Below are positions 25,370 through 37,889 of a DNA stretch of 64,000 bases, piece by piece. The DNA is from Epiperipatus broadwayi. Lineage: Eukaryota; Onychophora; Udeonychophora; Euonychophora; Peripatidae. Where the stretch lies: NCBI GenBank assembly GCA_028023455.1, contig JAQFVV010012985.1, forward strand, positions 282,347-346,346. The letters run 5' to 3'. Each line of letters opens with the position of its first letter. Within the stretch, counting starts at the first letter, position 1. Made by a program: the position numbers and the translations under genes. The notes under the pieces were generated by a model, which was given only the letters and a program-made list of their open reading frames with translations, was not told the origin of the DNA and did not search any database.

Positions 25370-26625
25370 TTTTTTAACTGCAACATTAATGGATGGTTTT
25401 CAAACATTATGTATAATCACATAGAGTGAATTAAAGGATTATTGCATTACCAAAAAGCAGCTTTTTAAAATTTTCTTCTTTTTATTTACTTTTTCTCTGT
25501 CCAATATGATCTTCAACTTCAAACACAATCTGTATTTCTCACTAATCATTCTATATATTTTAATCATTTTCAATGGTATAACTGGATTTATGGAATTTGT
25601 GTCACTGCATCTATGGCAGTTCATAGATCTAGTTCTTGATTTTCAGCACTTTAATAGTTCTGTTTGTAATATCAGAATTTAAACACAATTTCATAACTAC
25701 TATTGCAATGAGACAATTACATCATAATAGTATAGTTTATATTTATCCAGTAAACAATTTAGGTATGGGTCCATCAGATGAATTATAAAGCATGAGATGC
25801 ATATGGGTTGACCTGAGCTTAGGTAGATAATTGGCCAGCTTGCAGATCATTCATCTGGAATGGGTCTGCTAGTAATTGTACATCAATTGTTTCATGATAG
25901 TTCACTTTCAAAAGATTGTGCTAAAATTAGAATTACATTCTTGGTAAGCTAGCTGCAGCATTCTTTCTATGAGCATTGAATACATTTTCCATTTGCAAAT
26001 ATAAGGTCAGCCAAGGGATGGAGTTCCCAGGAAGAATCACAAAATTATCTAATCAAACAACATGGCATAGCTTCCTTTACAAAAACAAAAAATAAAGTTT
26101 TTCAAACAAAATATTCCTTTTAATAGTCTTTGGAGAATTTCCCCCTCCTCCTGTCACTCAGCCTTTTTCATATTGGAATTTTGCACTTTATTTTTAATTT
26201 TGGTAACATACTCAATAAATATGAAGTCAGTAAATATTTTCATTTCTTATTTTGTCTCCAGGTCTTTTTTTATCTAGGTTTAATCAAATTATTAAAAATA
26301 TTTTTTTATGTGCAATTAGGAACTCATTGTAATTTACAAAATCTAGATTAAATTCTTTGCTGTAATATACTTTCACAATGGCATGCATCATTTCCCGAAC
26401 ATTGACAAACCAGGGACTAATTAAAAAACTTTATATCAGATAGATCCTGATTACTTGCCATGTAATGATATTATTTTTGTCAATTTATTTATTAATCATA
26501 TATAAATCATCTCCACCCAACATAATATATAATATATGACAAAAATGGATATAACTAAAAATATAAACTTATATTATGAAGTGGAAAAATTCCACTTTAA
26601 TATATATATCCTTGAGGCTAGATAA
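25370..26625. other. No recognised feature
   Basis: No coding or repeat pattern supported. The small frames at 25439-25624 (minus) and 26130-26351 (plus) show no recognisable protein. Confidence 0.45.
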
Positions 26626-26630
26626 AATTT

Positions 26631-27030
26631 CTTATTAACCTATAATAACTTTTTTGGTGGAATTTTTTGTTGAAGCAAAAGAGGGTCCTCTTTTACTTCA
26701 AGCCTAAGTTCTTATGTGAATTTGGACCCATAAGGCTATTTAAATTTATATAAGGATTTTTGGTTTGAAGTAAAAGAGGACTCCTTTTGCTTCATCAAAA
26801 ACTTCAACAAAAGAGCTATTTTAGGTTAATGAGGAAACTTGTTTAGCCTCAGAAATTATCAATTGGTAGTAATTGATAATAGTAATTGATAATTTCTTGG
26901 CAACATCAAAGGTTAAAAGTTACCTCTGTTTACATGGATATTATGTCCTTATTTCTATTCTTTATTATAATAATAATCTGTGGAAATATTTAATTCAATA
27001 TAAATATATATATATATATATTGTATTTAC
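26631..27030. mobile_element. Family Q foldback repeat
   Basis: Inverted arms at about 26631-26700 and 26755-26833 share AACCTA.AATA.CT.TTTTG and AAGCAAAAG..TCCTCTTTTA. The continuation, with TAATTGATAATTTCTTGGCA, ACATCAAAGGTTAAA and TTTACATGGATATTAT, matches 42985-43640 and 46691-46790. It ends in an AT microsatellite near 27005-27020, as the other Q copies also border AT repeats. Non-coding. Confidence 0.7.
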
Positions 27031-27039
27031 AAAATTTGA

Positions 27040-28685
27040 GATGCAATTTAATATGTGATAAGGTGTCAGTCATAATTTTATCTTTCTTCTATGATTTTTG
27101 GATGGTGAATATGTTAATTTGAAAAATATTAACTGTTCTGCTATGACAATGTTAATATTAATATAAAATTGTTTATTATTAATTGTATTGTAAGATTGTA
27201 AATTGACTTTATTTATTTTAAAGAGGAAAATGAATATGTAAATAATAAAGCATATAGTTTGAATAAAATTATTATTTTGTTATATGTTTTATTTTTGTTA
27301 CAGCATTCACCATAGTAAATTATAAACAATGCAACTAAATGATAATATTTTAAATAAATTTGTCCTTTTTATTTGTGTAATATTATACTGTAAATAAATA
27401 TATATAAAATATATTTCCAATGTAATATAGTAAAAATGTATCATAAATTGTTTAATTTATGTTAGAATGAAAAATAGTATCTGTATATTAAAATCACAAA
27501 TATTTATTATATGTAATAATTGTGAAATGATTTTTTTTGTTTGTCATTATTGCATGTAATAAGATTTTTTATTAGAGAAATGCTAGCAGAAATCATTAAT
27601 GAGTGAAAATATAGGATTTCTATAGCTACACTGATGTCAATAAAAAAAATCTTATAAGTAGGAGTGAATAATTTGAACTCTCTCTTGTTTTTGTGTTAAA
27701 CAAAAGCAAGTATATATTTCTATGCAAGATTTTTGTTATTTACCTTAAAATAATATAAGTAACTGAATGATATGAAGGGACTGGGCAGCCTATTGAGGAA
27801 ATTTTATGAAAAAATGACAATTTATTACTAAAAATCAAATTGCTTCAATTCATTATAAACCATCATGATATTTTTATTCTTTAAAATAGATATTACCTAT
27901 ATTTCAAAGCTAGAATACAAAAGTTATAAAGTGTACAAGAGTCATATTTACTTGCTTGTGTAATTTTATTACAGTGATTGGTCAATGTTTTCTAAGATAA
28001 GAACCAGTTTAATTTCCCATCATATTGTCCTAGATAAAGTAGCATCTATACATTCATAGTATTTTGAAATAATACTTGCTCATGAAATGATATCTCTTTA
28101 TACCACCATAAATATAATCTATTTCTGACATGTGTAATCTCATATAATCAAATAATTATTATTTAAAAAATAATTTGATATATATATATATATATATATT
28201 GTGCCCTTGTCTGTAGGTCATAGGTAGGGTAGAAAGGTCAATTATTAAAAAATTTTAAATTTGAAGTTATATTTGTAAGATATATAAATAATAATAAGAG
28301 AATGAGATTTTATAGTACAATTTAAAGCTAAAAATACCTGATATATAACAGTGTAATATATTATTTTAAAAGAAAACAATTAAATAAAGCTTAAATATCA
28401 TTGCTTATGGTTGTGAAAGCTGGCCATACAAAATAATACAGCTATAGATAGTTAAAAGTAGTTTAATAATTTGAATATAATATTTTAAAACTAATAAATT
28501 AAATAAATAAAATGTAGTGTATAATTATATTTAATAATCAATTTAATAGAGTATAATTTATTAATAAACTTTGGGGATGGTGAGAGTTATATTTAGTTTA
28601 ACATTTTAAAATTATTTTCTAAATTTTTTATAAAATATATCAGTTTTGGTAATTTAAACCAAGACGTAAATAAAAAATCATTTTA
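27040..28685. other. Unannotated AT-rich stretch
   Basis: Only a TA microsatellite at about 28181-28199 stands out. Confidence 0.45.
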
Positions 28686-28698
28686 TAAAGTTAGTAGA

Positions 28699-29060
28699 CA
28701 CGTGACCGTATATTAAATACCTTCACGCACACTCTTGGTAAAATAATAATAAACTGTGTGAATTTAAAACTAGATATAATTGCCATCGATCATTAAAATG
28801 AAAGTTATAAATATTAAATATTGTTTTAATAATTATTTTAAAACTTAGATGATTTTTTTTATATAAAACTATAATTGAATTTAATCATATTAGTCTGTAT
28901 AAATATTCCAGACATTACGTCATCAGTTCTTAACTTTGAAAATCCATTCTGTTATCAAAATAAAATGAATAAATTGTTCGCGCTAAAATAAATATTAACC
29001 AATCAAAGGATGTAAAATTAACAGACAAAAATCTAAGAATTATACAAAGCGGGAGAAGGA
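28699..29060 (+). promoter_or_regulatory. Promoter-like cluster (weak)
   Basis: Within 360 bases there are an E-box CACGTGAC (28699), TATAAATA (28898), a CRE-like TTACGTCA (28915), TTCGCGC (28977) and AACCAATCA (about 28997). CpG-containing sites are rare in this window, which makes the cluster stand out. A 59-codon plus-strand frame begins with ATG at 29265 and ends at 29444, starting MEVHEKIFKVIAERK; I do not recognise it. The following 2.3 kb is purine-rich without a long frame. It could be a non-coding transcript start or a chance cluster. Confidence 0.18.
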
Positions 29061-29449
29061 ATAGGAAAGTGAAGGAGAAAGTAACACTTTTGATAGCTGA
29101 AAACATCGTAGCTGAAAGTAATATAAATCTATAATTTCGTATTATTATAAAAATTATTCTGTAACATATAATATATTTTTGACTACAGAGATATGAATTG
29201 TTAATTTTATAAGTGATCTTACCAGGAAATTTTATTCAAATTTAACCAGAAAGCCTACAGTAACATGGAAGTACACGAAAAAATATTTAAAGTGATTGCT
29301 GAAAGAAAAATAATTGGAAATCATCTTAATGCCACTTTAGTTGTGCTCAACCTGAAACTTAATCTTATAACTGAAAGGAATACAAATGGGACGATATGTG
29401 AAAATCTGAAAAAGAAGCTGCTAGTCGTCAAGAACAATTTATGACGATA

Positions 29450-31740
29450 AATTTACAGAGCTATCTTAAAACTAAGTTATACTTCTCTATGAACAAAATG
29501 TTAATATGCGTTCTAGTACTAAGAAAATAATAATGAAGAAAAGTGTTTATTTAAAAAAAAAAACATTATTAAAAGATATAGTTCCAGAATTATGAAATAA
29601 AGGAAAGTAAAAGATTAAAGTGCTATAAATATTTTATGGCAAGGTGCCTAAACTTTATCTTATGAGAAAAAATATTATAAAGTATTCAATGAAGAAAAAT
29701 GTTTGATTTAAAATGTTAAAATTAAATTGCTCAACTAAATGAAAAATGGATCCATGGAAACCAAAATTTGATTGAAGATTTTAAAAGTACGTACAAGATG
29801 CATCGGGGGAAAGAAAAAGGCGCGCGGGAAAAAGCTAGCAGACTATGTTCAAGGAGATATCAAGAATTAATAAGTGTATAAAATATTGAGAAAACTAAGG
29901 ATCATCGTCGATGAAGATTATTAAACAGAGTTATTTTTTTATAGAACATTAAGTGACTGAAAGAAGAAATAAAGTATATATTTTTTTTTTAGCTTTACTA
30001 TGAACAATTTTCAAGCAAGTTCGACAAAGCAGTATCGTAAATATAATTTAATATTTTATTTGATTGTATTTAAAATATAAAAAATTCTATATTAGCTTAG
30101 GGAAACATATAAACATGAATTTAAGAATAAGGAGATTTAAATATAATAGCTTAATAGAATGATAGCAATATTATTATAAAAATAAAATGTATGTATGGAA
30201 GTTTTAAATATCTACAAGAAGTAATGGAATGGTGAAGCCTTCAGAATACGATCAAGAAGATAGAGATCGTTTTTGGTAATTGTGATATTATTGATAATGC
30301 ATAATGTATTTTTTTTTAGGTCATCTATTAATGAAGAATGATGTATGAAAGTTTTTAAATTATAAGTACACATTTTATCCAACATTAAAACATATATTTG
30401 AGATAGTAGTAATTTTAAATGTGCATGCAAAAAAATTGTTTTAAAAATATAATTAATAATAAGTATCATAATAATTATGTGATTCTTTTGAACTTTTATG
30501 TTGCAAAATATTCGGATAATTTTAAAATAGTTGGTATATTATAAATATACGATATAAGTAGTAAAAGATTTTCTTAAGAATAGCTGTATAGTTTGAACTA
30601 AAAGTGAATTTTATTATTGTTAGAAATGTAGACAGAAATTTGTCGATGTAATGCATAGATAAATCTAGAGAAATAAAATCGGATAGTGACTTGGTAGTAC
30701 TGGTGTAGAGGAAACCAAGATGATGTTTTTTGCCAAGAAATAAGAAAAATCAAATAATTGGATCATAGTATTTTGTGTGATTTCAGTATAGCTAACTAAG
30801 TCCTATCACTGAACACATATATTTTGGACAGTGTTTTTACGTATTTTTAAAATTTTTTGATGTTTTATAAAGCTGAAGAAATAGCTTTAGCATCACTCCA
30901 TATAGTAGAGGTGGATAGACAGATAAAGGTCACTCCTCTATGGTGTTCTTTAAATTCACTGTGCCATCATTGTCAAGTTTAATGACGGATAATATTCTAG
31001 TTGTTTTGATCCTACGCATCTATTTTTGCTATCCTTGTTTCATGAATATACATCGTCAGAAAGATATTTTTATAGAAATGATACATAAAATAGAAATGAA
31101 GCTAGGTTGTCGTTATTTAAGAATAGTTTATTTACTAGAATGAGTTGGAATTGTTATTTTAAAAGTGAAAGTATAAATGTCATAAAGAGATAAAGAATCA
31201 TATGATATAGTTTTAAAAGTAATTCTGAAATGAATATAAGATTTTAAAGGAAAAATCTAAACAAAGTTTTAAAAGTAATAATAAAATTTTAATATTTTAT
31301 ATGATATTTAAAAATAGAGATTGCATGTTGGTTGAAAATGATTCAATAATGTGTAACAGATATATGTATTTGTGCATGGTATGTTAATGAGTGGAATTAC
31401 CATACGAAGCAAAGGCTTGGATAAGTATTGGATTAATAATTATTGTATAGTCAATAATAAAACGGAACATCAAAATGTCAAGAAGGGTTTGAATCTTTGG
31501 GATTCCATACGAATAATAATATAAAATAGAATTTTATGATTTTGTATAGTTTTACTACGAAGGTAAAAAATTTTGTAAAAATATAATTTTAAAATTAATA
31601 GAGATATAAAGTATTAATGATAATTATTGATAGATACATTTTTGTAACAAGCTAAACTAAAAACAGATAGCTAATAATAATAATACTGTATAAGAGTTAA
31701 AAAAATAAAATAAGTAGAAATTTAATGTTAAGAGATAAAC
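29450..31740. other. Unannotated purine-rich stretch
   Basis: The plus strand is noticeably richer in A and G than its neighbours, with a GC-rich spot GGCGCGCGGG near 29820. I tested it as the interior of an LTR element but found no second LTR and no gag or pol motif. Confidence 0.4.
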
Positions 31741-31754
31741 TAGTAAAGTCATTT

Positions 31755-31899
31755 TGTAACAGGAAAGTAGGGATATCCGATGTACATAATGTAAATATTG
31801 TTATTTGTATAATTATTAATAAACTGTTGTAAATTTATTTGTAAGCTTCGTGTCTTCGTTAATTATTTCTCCACATAGAATGCATGATATCGCAATACA
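31755..31899 (+). mobile_element. Solo LTR, 145 bp
   Basis: It starts TGTAACAGG and ends CGCAATACA, so it has TG...CA ends. It carries AATAAA at 31818-31823, followed by a TTCGTGTCTTCGTT block like the R/U5 part of LTRs. The same 5-bp string CATTT lies immediately on both sides (31750-31754 and 31900-31904), the duplication length expected for Ty3/gypsy-type integration. No polypurine tract or second LTR is adjacent, so this looks like a solo LTR left by recombination. Orientation follows the poly(A) signal. Confidence 0.6.
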
Positions 31900-31909
31900 C
31901 ATTTATAAT

Positions 31910-32460
31910 TGCAACAGACATATAATTTTGCACAAAGTAGATAAACATAAAAGTGTTATAATAATTCTTGAAAATTTATTTATATGATAAAATTAAAGGA
32001 TTATAAGTAGATCGTTTATTGGTCATAAGTTGGTTGCCACAATATTAAAATAAATTATATGCTAATATTACAACACGTATTTTGATTGTCAGATTATTAA
32101 ATACTACCACGAACGTAATATTTATTTATTTATTTCATTTAAGAAGAAATAGGATTACATTATACTATTATTATTATTATTCTTATTTATTATTGTTAGT
32201 TGTTTACGTAGTGAATTTATGACATAAAATTCCCTTCTCATAGTTTACTACCGTAATTAAAATCAGTTTAAATGCAATTTATGAACCTGAGATTTATTTT
32301 ATTTGATTTGATTTTGTTTCATTTATTTACTTAAATTATTCATTGAGCTAGATTATTATTGAAAAGAGCTTGGAAAGTCATAAGAATACCATAAGTTGAT
32401 TATTTAGTATAGTGTTCTTATGCCATTGGGATAGTATCATGTGGATATATCTCAATGTAG
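31910..32460. other. No recognised feature
   Basis: AT-rich with an ATT-type microsatellite around 32165-32200. Confidence 0.45.
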
Positions 32461-32465
32461 TCTGT

Positions 32466-32672
32466 CTCGCTCCCCGTGTCGTCGCTCCATGTCTCATGAA
32501 AATAATAAATTTTTGATAATATAACTGTATTTATATTTTAAAGTTTAGAGCTAGTAGTAATCATTTTTAATAAATTAATTTCATTCATTTTTGTCAAGAC
32601 TGAGCTAGAGAGAGAGAACCCGGGAGTATATTTTAAACATTATTATGGAGAGAGGCGACGACGGAGGAGGAG
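32466..32672. repeat. Imperfect inverted repeat, locally GC-rich
   Basis: CTCCCCGTGTCGTCGCTCCA near 32470-32490 is loosely inverted as GGAGAGAGGCGACGACGGAG near 32646-32665. Both lie beside AATAATAAAT / ATTATTATGG. The arms are short and imperfect. It may be an old foldback element. Confidence 0.4.
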
Positions 32673-33399
32673 GGTACAATATATATATATATATATAAAC
32701 ATCAGAATCGACAAAATGTACTTTGAATTTAAAAGTTTTCATGAATATACTATATCTTCTCTGGAACAACATAATATCAGTTTGTAGTTTGAAATAGAGA
32801 TCAAAACTATGATGCCATCCTGGGAATACAGTATTTTAAAAACTCTCATTTAGGTTGTCTATTTATATTTGTCATTATTATTGTTATATATACATTTGTT
32901 TATTTTTATTTAGAAATGTATTGTATTTAAAAGCATATAATTTTAAGTTAAATAGTAATCTATTTACATAACAAAATATAAGAAAATGATGTTTTCTTAA
33001 GTTTAAATTTATATCTTTTGACATAGAAAATATTATTTTTAATATATAAAATATATATTTTTAATTATTGATTTTAAATTAACTTCAGGTATATCACTTC
33101 TATTATAAGTTTTAATAAAATAATTTTATTGCAATACGTATTTACTTTATTTTATTCTTTTAAATTTTACTAATAAAGAACTAGATTCATCTTTATATAT
33201 ATAAGAAGGCAAACTTTTTTGTATCTTGAAAAGTATGAACCTCCTGCAACATATTTTGTTACATAGATGTATATGTTTCATATTTAGTGTTAAATAATTG
33301 GGGATTAGTAGGCCATCATGGAATTAATGTTAATTGACGATTTACTGTACATTTAATTAGATTGTATGTGTACATATTGATTGTTTGTGTTCTATTCAT

Positions 33400-35230
33400 C
33401 ATATCTATATAATTGATATTCTAGTATTAAATTTTAATTTAACTTAAATCAAATAAACTTATCTGATTATTGTTTAGTTGTGCAATATGAATTTATTGAT
33501 TAATACCATTTGAGTGAGGATAAACTGACTAGATTGTAAAAATTATTTGAAATAATTATATAACATTATCCAAAAATCAAATTCCAGGATTGGTAAGTAA
33601 GAATGGTTATATTATTTTTTGTATTGAATTATGTAGTTATTATCTGACTAGATATAAACATTATATGGTAACCATAATCAAATATTTGCATGTTTTATCT
33701 AAATTATTTTTATTTGGATAAGTACTGTATTGAGTTCATAGTTGGTTAATAAGATCTTTATCTTATTCAATTATAAAGCTGGTAGTAGTATATTTTCTTC
33801 TGTTGTAAATCAAAATAATTTGCTTTAATTATATTTAAAATTTAGTTGAAATGGATTTTCAATTTAATTAAATATTAAATTTTAATATGCATACTTGATT
33901 ATAGTAAATGCTAATAATTTTTTATATATTTTGATTGTTATAATATACAGTTTTAATAATTTAATTATAGGAGATTTAAAATAAATTGATATGATTAATT
34001 AATTGTACTTAAGTAAATATTCAATAAAAATTTACTGTTTCTTTTATATACTGGTATGATTGGATATTAAACCACTAAACATCACATTATCACTATAATT
34101 GTTATAAACAATTCAAAAATGATTGGATATTATATATTCAAGATTATCTTATAGGTTTATTGATATTACATTGTTATTAAGTATTTTATCTTGTTATAAA
34201 TAGCATGATTAGTTATAGTAAATTAATATATAAGTATAGCATGGCTGAGTTAATATTGTTTATCATTTTATTAAACTATGATTTAAAATAATTATTGGGT
34301 CATATATTTATTTAGATATTATGAATAATGTAAACTTATAGAACATATTAAAGCTGTTATTTCTATCTTCACAAATTATTTTATTTAAATTTGAACTTCA
34401 TTAAACTTTTACATATGTTTATGCTATTATAATTAATGTTTGATTAGTTAGGTATATTAGGTTTTGGTTGTTGAATGATTTATCACTATTTTCATTTTAT
34501 TATAAACAATTATATCTTGAGCATATATTATTGTTTTAAGACAATGGTGTTTGATTTAATTGTTTTATTTTAATCACTTTTAAGTAAGGATTATATTTAG
34601 GCTATCTGAAATGATAATTTTGTTTATTTTGTATTTATTCTAAATGATGTTTGAACACATGACAAAGATTAGCATCATTGTTTTGTTTTATTATAGTTAC
34701 TAGTCAGATATATGATTAGATAAAGGATTATTATAACTACTGAATAATTATTTATTGATTGATATTTATTTAAATTAATTTATTGCATTCATTTTATTAT
34801 GAATCATATTATTATTTACAGGACATTATAAAGTTAGAATTATTTTTATTTGATTTATATTTTATTCATTTACAAATGATGTCTAACATCAAGGCTTATT
34901 TTCATTCTGTTACATAGGGTTACCAACAACTGGCCTATATTTTATTTAGGTTAAATTAGAGTTATTATTTCCCATTGCATATTTTTGATCTATTACAAAT
35001 GCTGCCTAAATAATTGGGGGTACAACAGAAGTTAGCACATACATATTTATTCTCTCACAAATAGGACCACACTTTGCAGGGTATAATTAAACAGGATTGT
35101 TTTATCATATCTGATTTGTTACAAATGGCTCCTAAATCTGTGGTGCATTAAAAGAAGAATATACCCTCATTTTTTATCCTGTTATAAATGCCACTCTAAG
35201 CTTAAGGGCAATAATAAGGGTTATTCAAAT
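33400..35230. repeat. Decayed tandem array, unit about 63 bp
   Basis: A recurring phrase like TTTATTCTGTTACAAATG.C.CCTAA appears at about 34869, 34911, 34993, 35056, 35118 and 35182. Weaker versions (TTTTATTATAAACAA etc.) are at about 34497, 34560, 34625 and 34683. Spacings cluster at 58-65 bases with one of about 82 and one of about 42. The right end is best preserved and the pattern fades leftwards, so the left limit is approximate. An old minisatellite is the simplest reading. Confidence 0.42.
34073..34115 (+). mobile_element. Family P tail fragment
   Basis: TAAACCACTAAACATCACAT followed by TATCACTATAATTGTTATAA repeats the P tail at about 7318-7378 with small deletions. Confidence 0.55.
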
Positions 35231-35239
35231 AAAAAATCG

Positions 35240-36260
35240 TTGACAAAATTACATATATACATTTGATATAATCACTACTTTAATGCTGATGACCAAATTA
35301 TCTAGCAGTGAAAGGTAAAGTGGAATTATTCCAAAAGTATTTTTAATTTTTTTTTTTAGATTCAATATAAAATTAATTTTTAGGTGCCACACTTTTTAAA
35401 TAGAATTTTTTTTCTGGAAATCTTAATATTGCTGATCATCAGTGCTTATAATAACTACCAATATTTCTACATATCTCCCAGTGGTTTAGATGATTTCTCA
35501 GAGTCAGTGGATATTAATGCCATATGTTTGGAATGTATTTAAAAAGTGAAAACAAACTAAATGTACTACCAAAAAAAGCTAACAATTTATTTACAATAAA
35601 TAAATAAAATATGAAATTGTTGCTTATATTTTTGCAATTGTAACCAGATAAATCTAATAAAAATATTGAAAATAATATAATAATTATAAATATTAAAACT
35701 TAAGACCTTATGTTTAAATATAAAAATAATATCATATCATAATGATGATCTCTATCAATCAATTCTGAATATAGTTATTTTCTTTAGGTATTGGTGACTG
35801 TAAATACTGTATATGAGTTCCATTAGAGAATGGTATATGGTAAGTCTTATGGTAGAGACCATCTTTTACATTACAGCATGATGTTGTTTTCTAAAACAGG
35901 CAATGTTGCTTTCTAAACAATTTCATTGTTTTTCTGGTTACATTTGCATAGCTCCAGATCTTTTGACAGCATGGTTAGAGTTTTCTAGTCAGACATGTTG
36001 AATTGTTTACTACATAATACTTGCTGCAGTGGATTGAGTATTGAAAAATACTTTTAACACAGTCAGCAAAATATAGTTAATGTAAGTTATTCTGAGGAAA
36101 CTGTTTTAACCAGCACTTTCTCCTATCATCAAGAAATCAGGCTACACTGCTTTCTTCTGAAGTCAAACCTATTTATATTCCATTTTCTTACAATATATTT
36201 GTAACTATTACATATAATTAAGTCTGTTTTAATTTATATCAAAACATTTTTCAAAAAATA
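35240..36260. other. No recognised feature
   Basis: AT-rich, nothing supported. Confidence 0.45.
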
Positions 36261-36267
36261 TCTTTTG

Positions 36268-36712
36268 TAAACAAGCATTTATTTTTATATAGCGCTATGT
36301 ATACAATTGTATTACATTCAAATATCAGCCTTTCAAGCCAATTGTGCATGCACTTTGCGAGTGTTAATAATAAATGAATACTTTCCTTTCCAATACATAG
36401 CACTATATAAAAATAAATGCTTGTTTACATATGATTAAGTTTCAGTTAGAGTGACGTTTAGTAAATTCTAGACAATTTCACCGATGTCATTCATTCAGAC
36501 ATCGTAAATAGTAATTTAAAGTGAGTAGTCTATCCTCACACTTTCCTTGACAGTACTTCATATTTGCTCATATATAAGCATTTGAGTTGTAGGAATAAGT
36601 GGATTCATTTTATTCCTGCATAAATACTATATCTTGTATTGGAAAGGAAAGTATTCATTTATTATTAACACTCGCAAAGCGCATGCACAATTGGCTTGAA
36701 AGGCTGATATTT
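36268..36712. mobile_element. Interleaved inverted-repeat MITE, relative of 15650-15886
   Basis: The order is X-Y-X'-spacer-Y'. X is 36268-36313 (AAACAAGCATTTATTTTTAT then ATAGCGCTATGTATAC) and X' is about 36393-36431. Y is 36314-36395 (CAGCCTTTCAAGCCAATTGT then GCATGCACTTTGCGAGTG) and Y' is about 36626-36712. The Y arms are diverged relatives of the 15650-15886 arms, and a sequence like X' follows the right arm there too (15889-15925). A spacer of about 190 bp is unexplained. Confidence 0.7.
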
Positions 36713-36719
36713 GAATGTA

Positions 36720-37755
36720 AAAAATATCTTTATTAAAGCCTAATTATCATATTCAAAACATAATATTTTTTATAAATATTTTTACATTGTATGATTATTT
36801 TATAAATGGTTATATATAATAAAAAATGGTTTTTAATTTATATATAGTGAGAATTGGAAAAACAAAAATTATATCTGAATTTTAAAAATTGTTCTCTAAC
36901 TTTCTGAATTTTAGTGCACAAATTATTAATAATGTATTGAGATTTGTCATTCAATTTGTTATAAGAAAAGGCAAATTATTTTTTTTAAATTCCAACCAGT
37001 AGGCAATTCTGAAAGAGTTAAAAAATTCAATACATTTTTTTAATATGCAATTGTAATTCATTTTCATGCACTAAAACTAATTTTTCTCTATTCTCTTACA
37101 TCATACAAGTTATCAGTTTATTGTTATTAATTTTACATAGTATATTTTTCTATCAAAATATTTACTTCAATCATAAGTGATTTTCTTCTTTTCTGAACTA
37201 ATGTAATGCATGATTAATGGTATTCTCTATGGATCTATTTTTTTAGTTTCTTACAATGCTATTATTTAGTTACATATATATTTATAGGTGCATACACACA
37301 TGGAAATATTTAAATTTACTAATCCATCTATCAGAGTATTTTATGAAACTTTTGTGGCTATGCATCTTTGTAAAGCAACTAATTCAAGCTGCAATAAAAC
37401 CTGTTTAGTTATAATATATATATAATAACGATCCAGAATAAGGGGAGACTTAATGTAATCTGCACTACAGGGCGCTACTAGGCATTTGAATCTAGAAAAT
37501 TTATATAGTAGGCAGATACGTAAGCTTAAAAAAAAATTATATTGGTTGATTCCGGTCATTAGCCCATTGTCACTAGCTCAGTAGAACAGCAGAGATTTAT
37601 ATTTTATAATAAATTCTTGTATAAGATACATTTCAATATTAAAAAAGGAATAAAATAAGCCACTGCCAGAAATTAACACACAAACATTTATTTACGCACA
37701 TATATATAAAATTTAGCATTATTTTAGAATAACTTTTATTTTGGATTTTAACTTG
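36720..37755. other. No recognised feature
   Basis: AT-rich. The minus-strand frame 37341-37559 (72 codons) has no recognisable similarity. Confidence 0.4.
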
Positions 37756-37760
37756 ATTTT

Positions 37761-37886
37761 AGTAATATTTACTAAGGCTGTAACCTCAAGAATAATGCGA
37801 TAGTAGGGATCTCTACAGGTCTTAACCACAATCTTATGCATTTTTACATGCATATTCTTGAGGTTACAGCCTTAGTAAATATTACT
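37761..37886. mobile_element. Palindromic MITE of about 125 bp, relative of 9970-10076
   Basis: The left arm 37761-37799 and right arm 37848-37886 are inverted copies: AGTAATATTTACTAAGGCTG then TAACCTCAAGAAT. The core AGTAGGGATCTCTACAGGTC matches the core of 9970-10076 read in parts. Arm identity is high. Confidence 0.8.
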
Positions 37887-37889
37887 TAT

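Noticed and set aside
28690-31755. Interior of a full-length LTR retrotransposon ending at 31899
   Set aside because: The 5-bp duplication flanks the single LTR, no left LTR was found, and no gag, protease or pol motif is visible.
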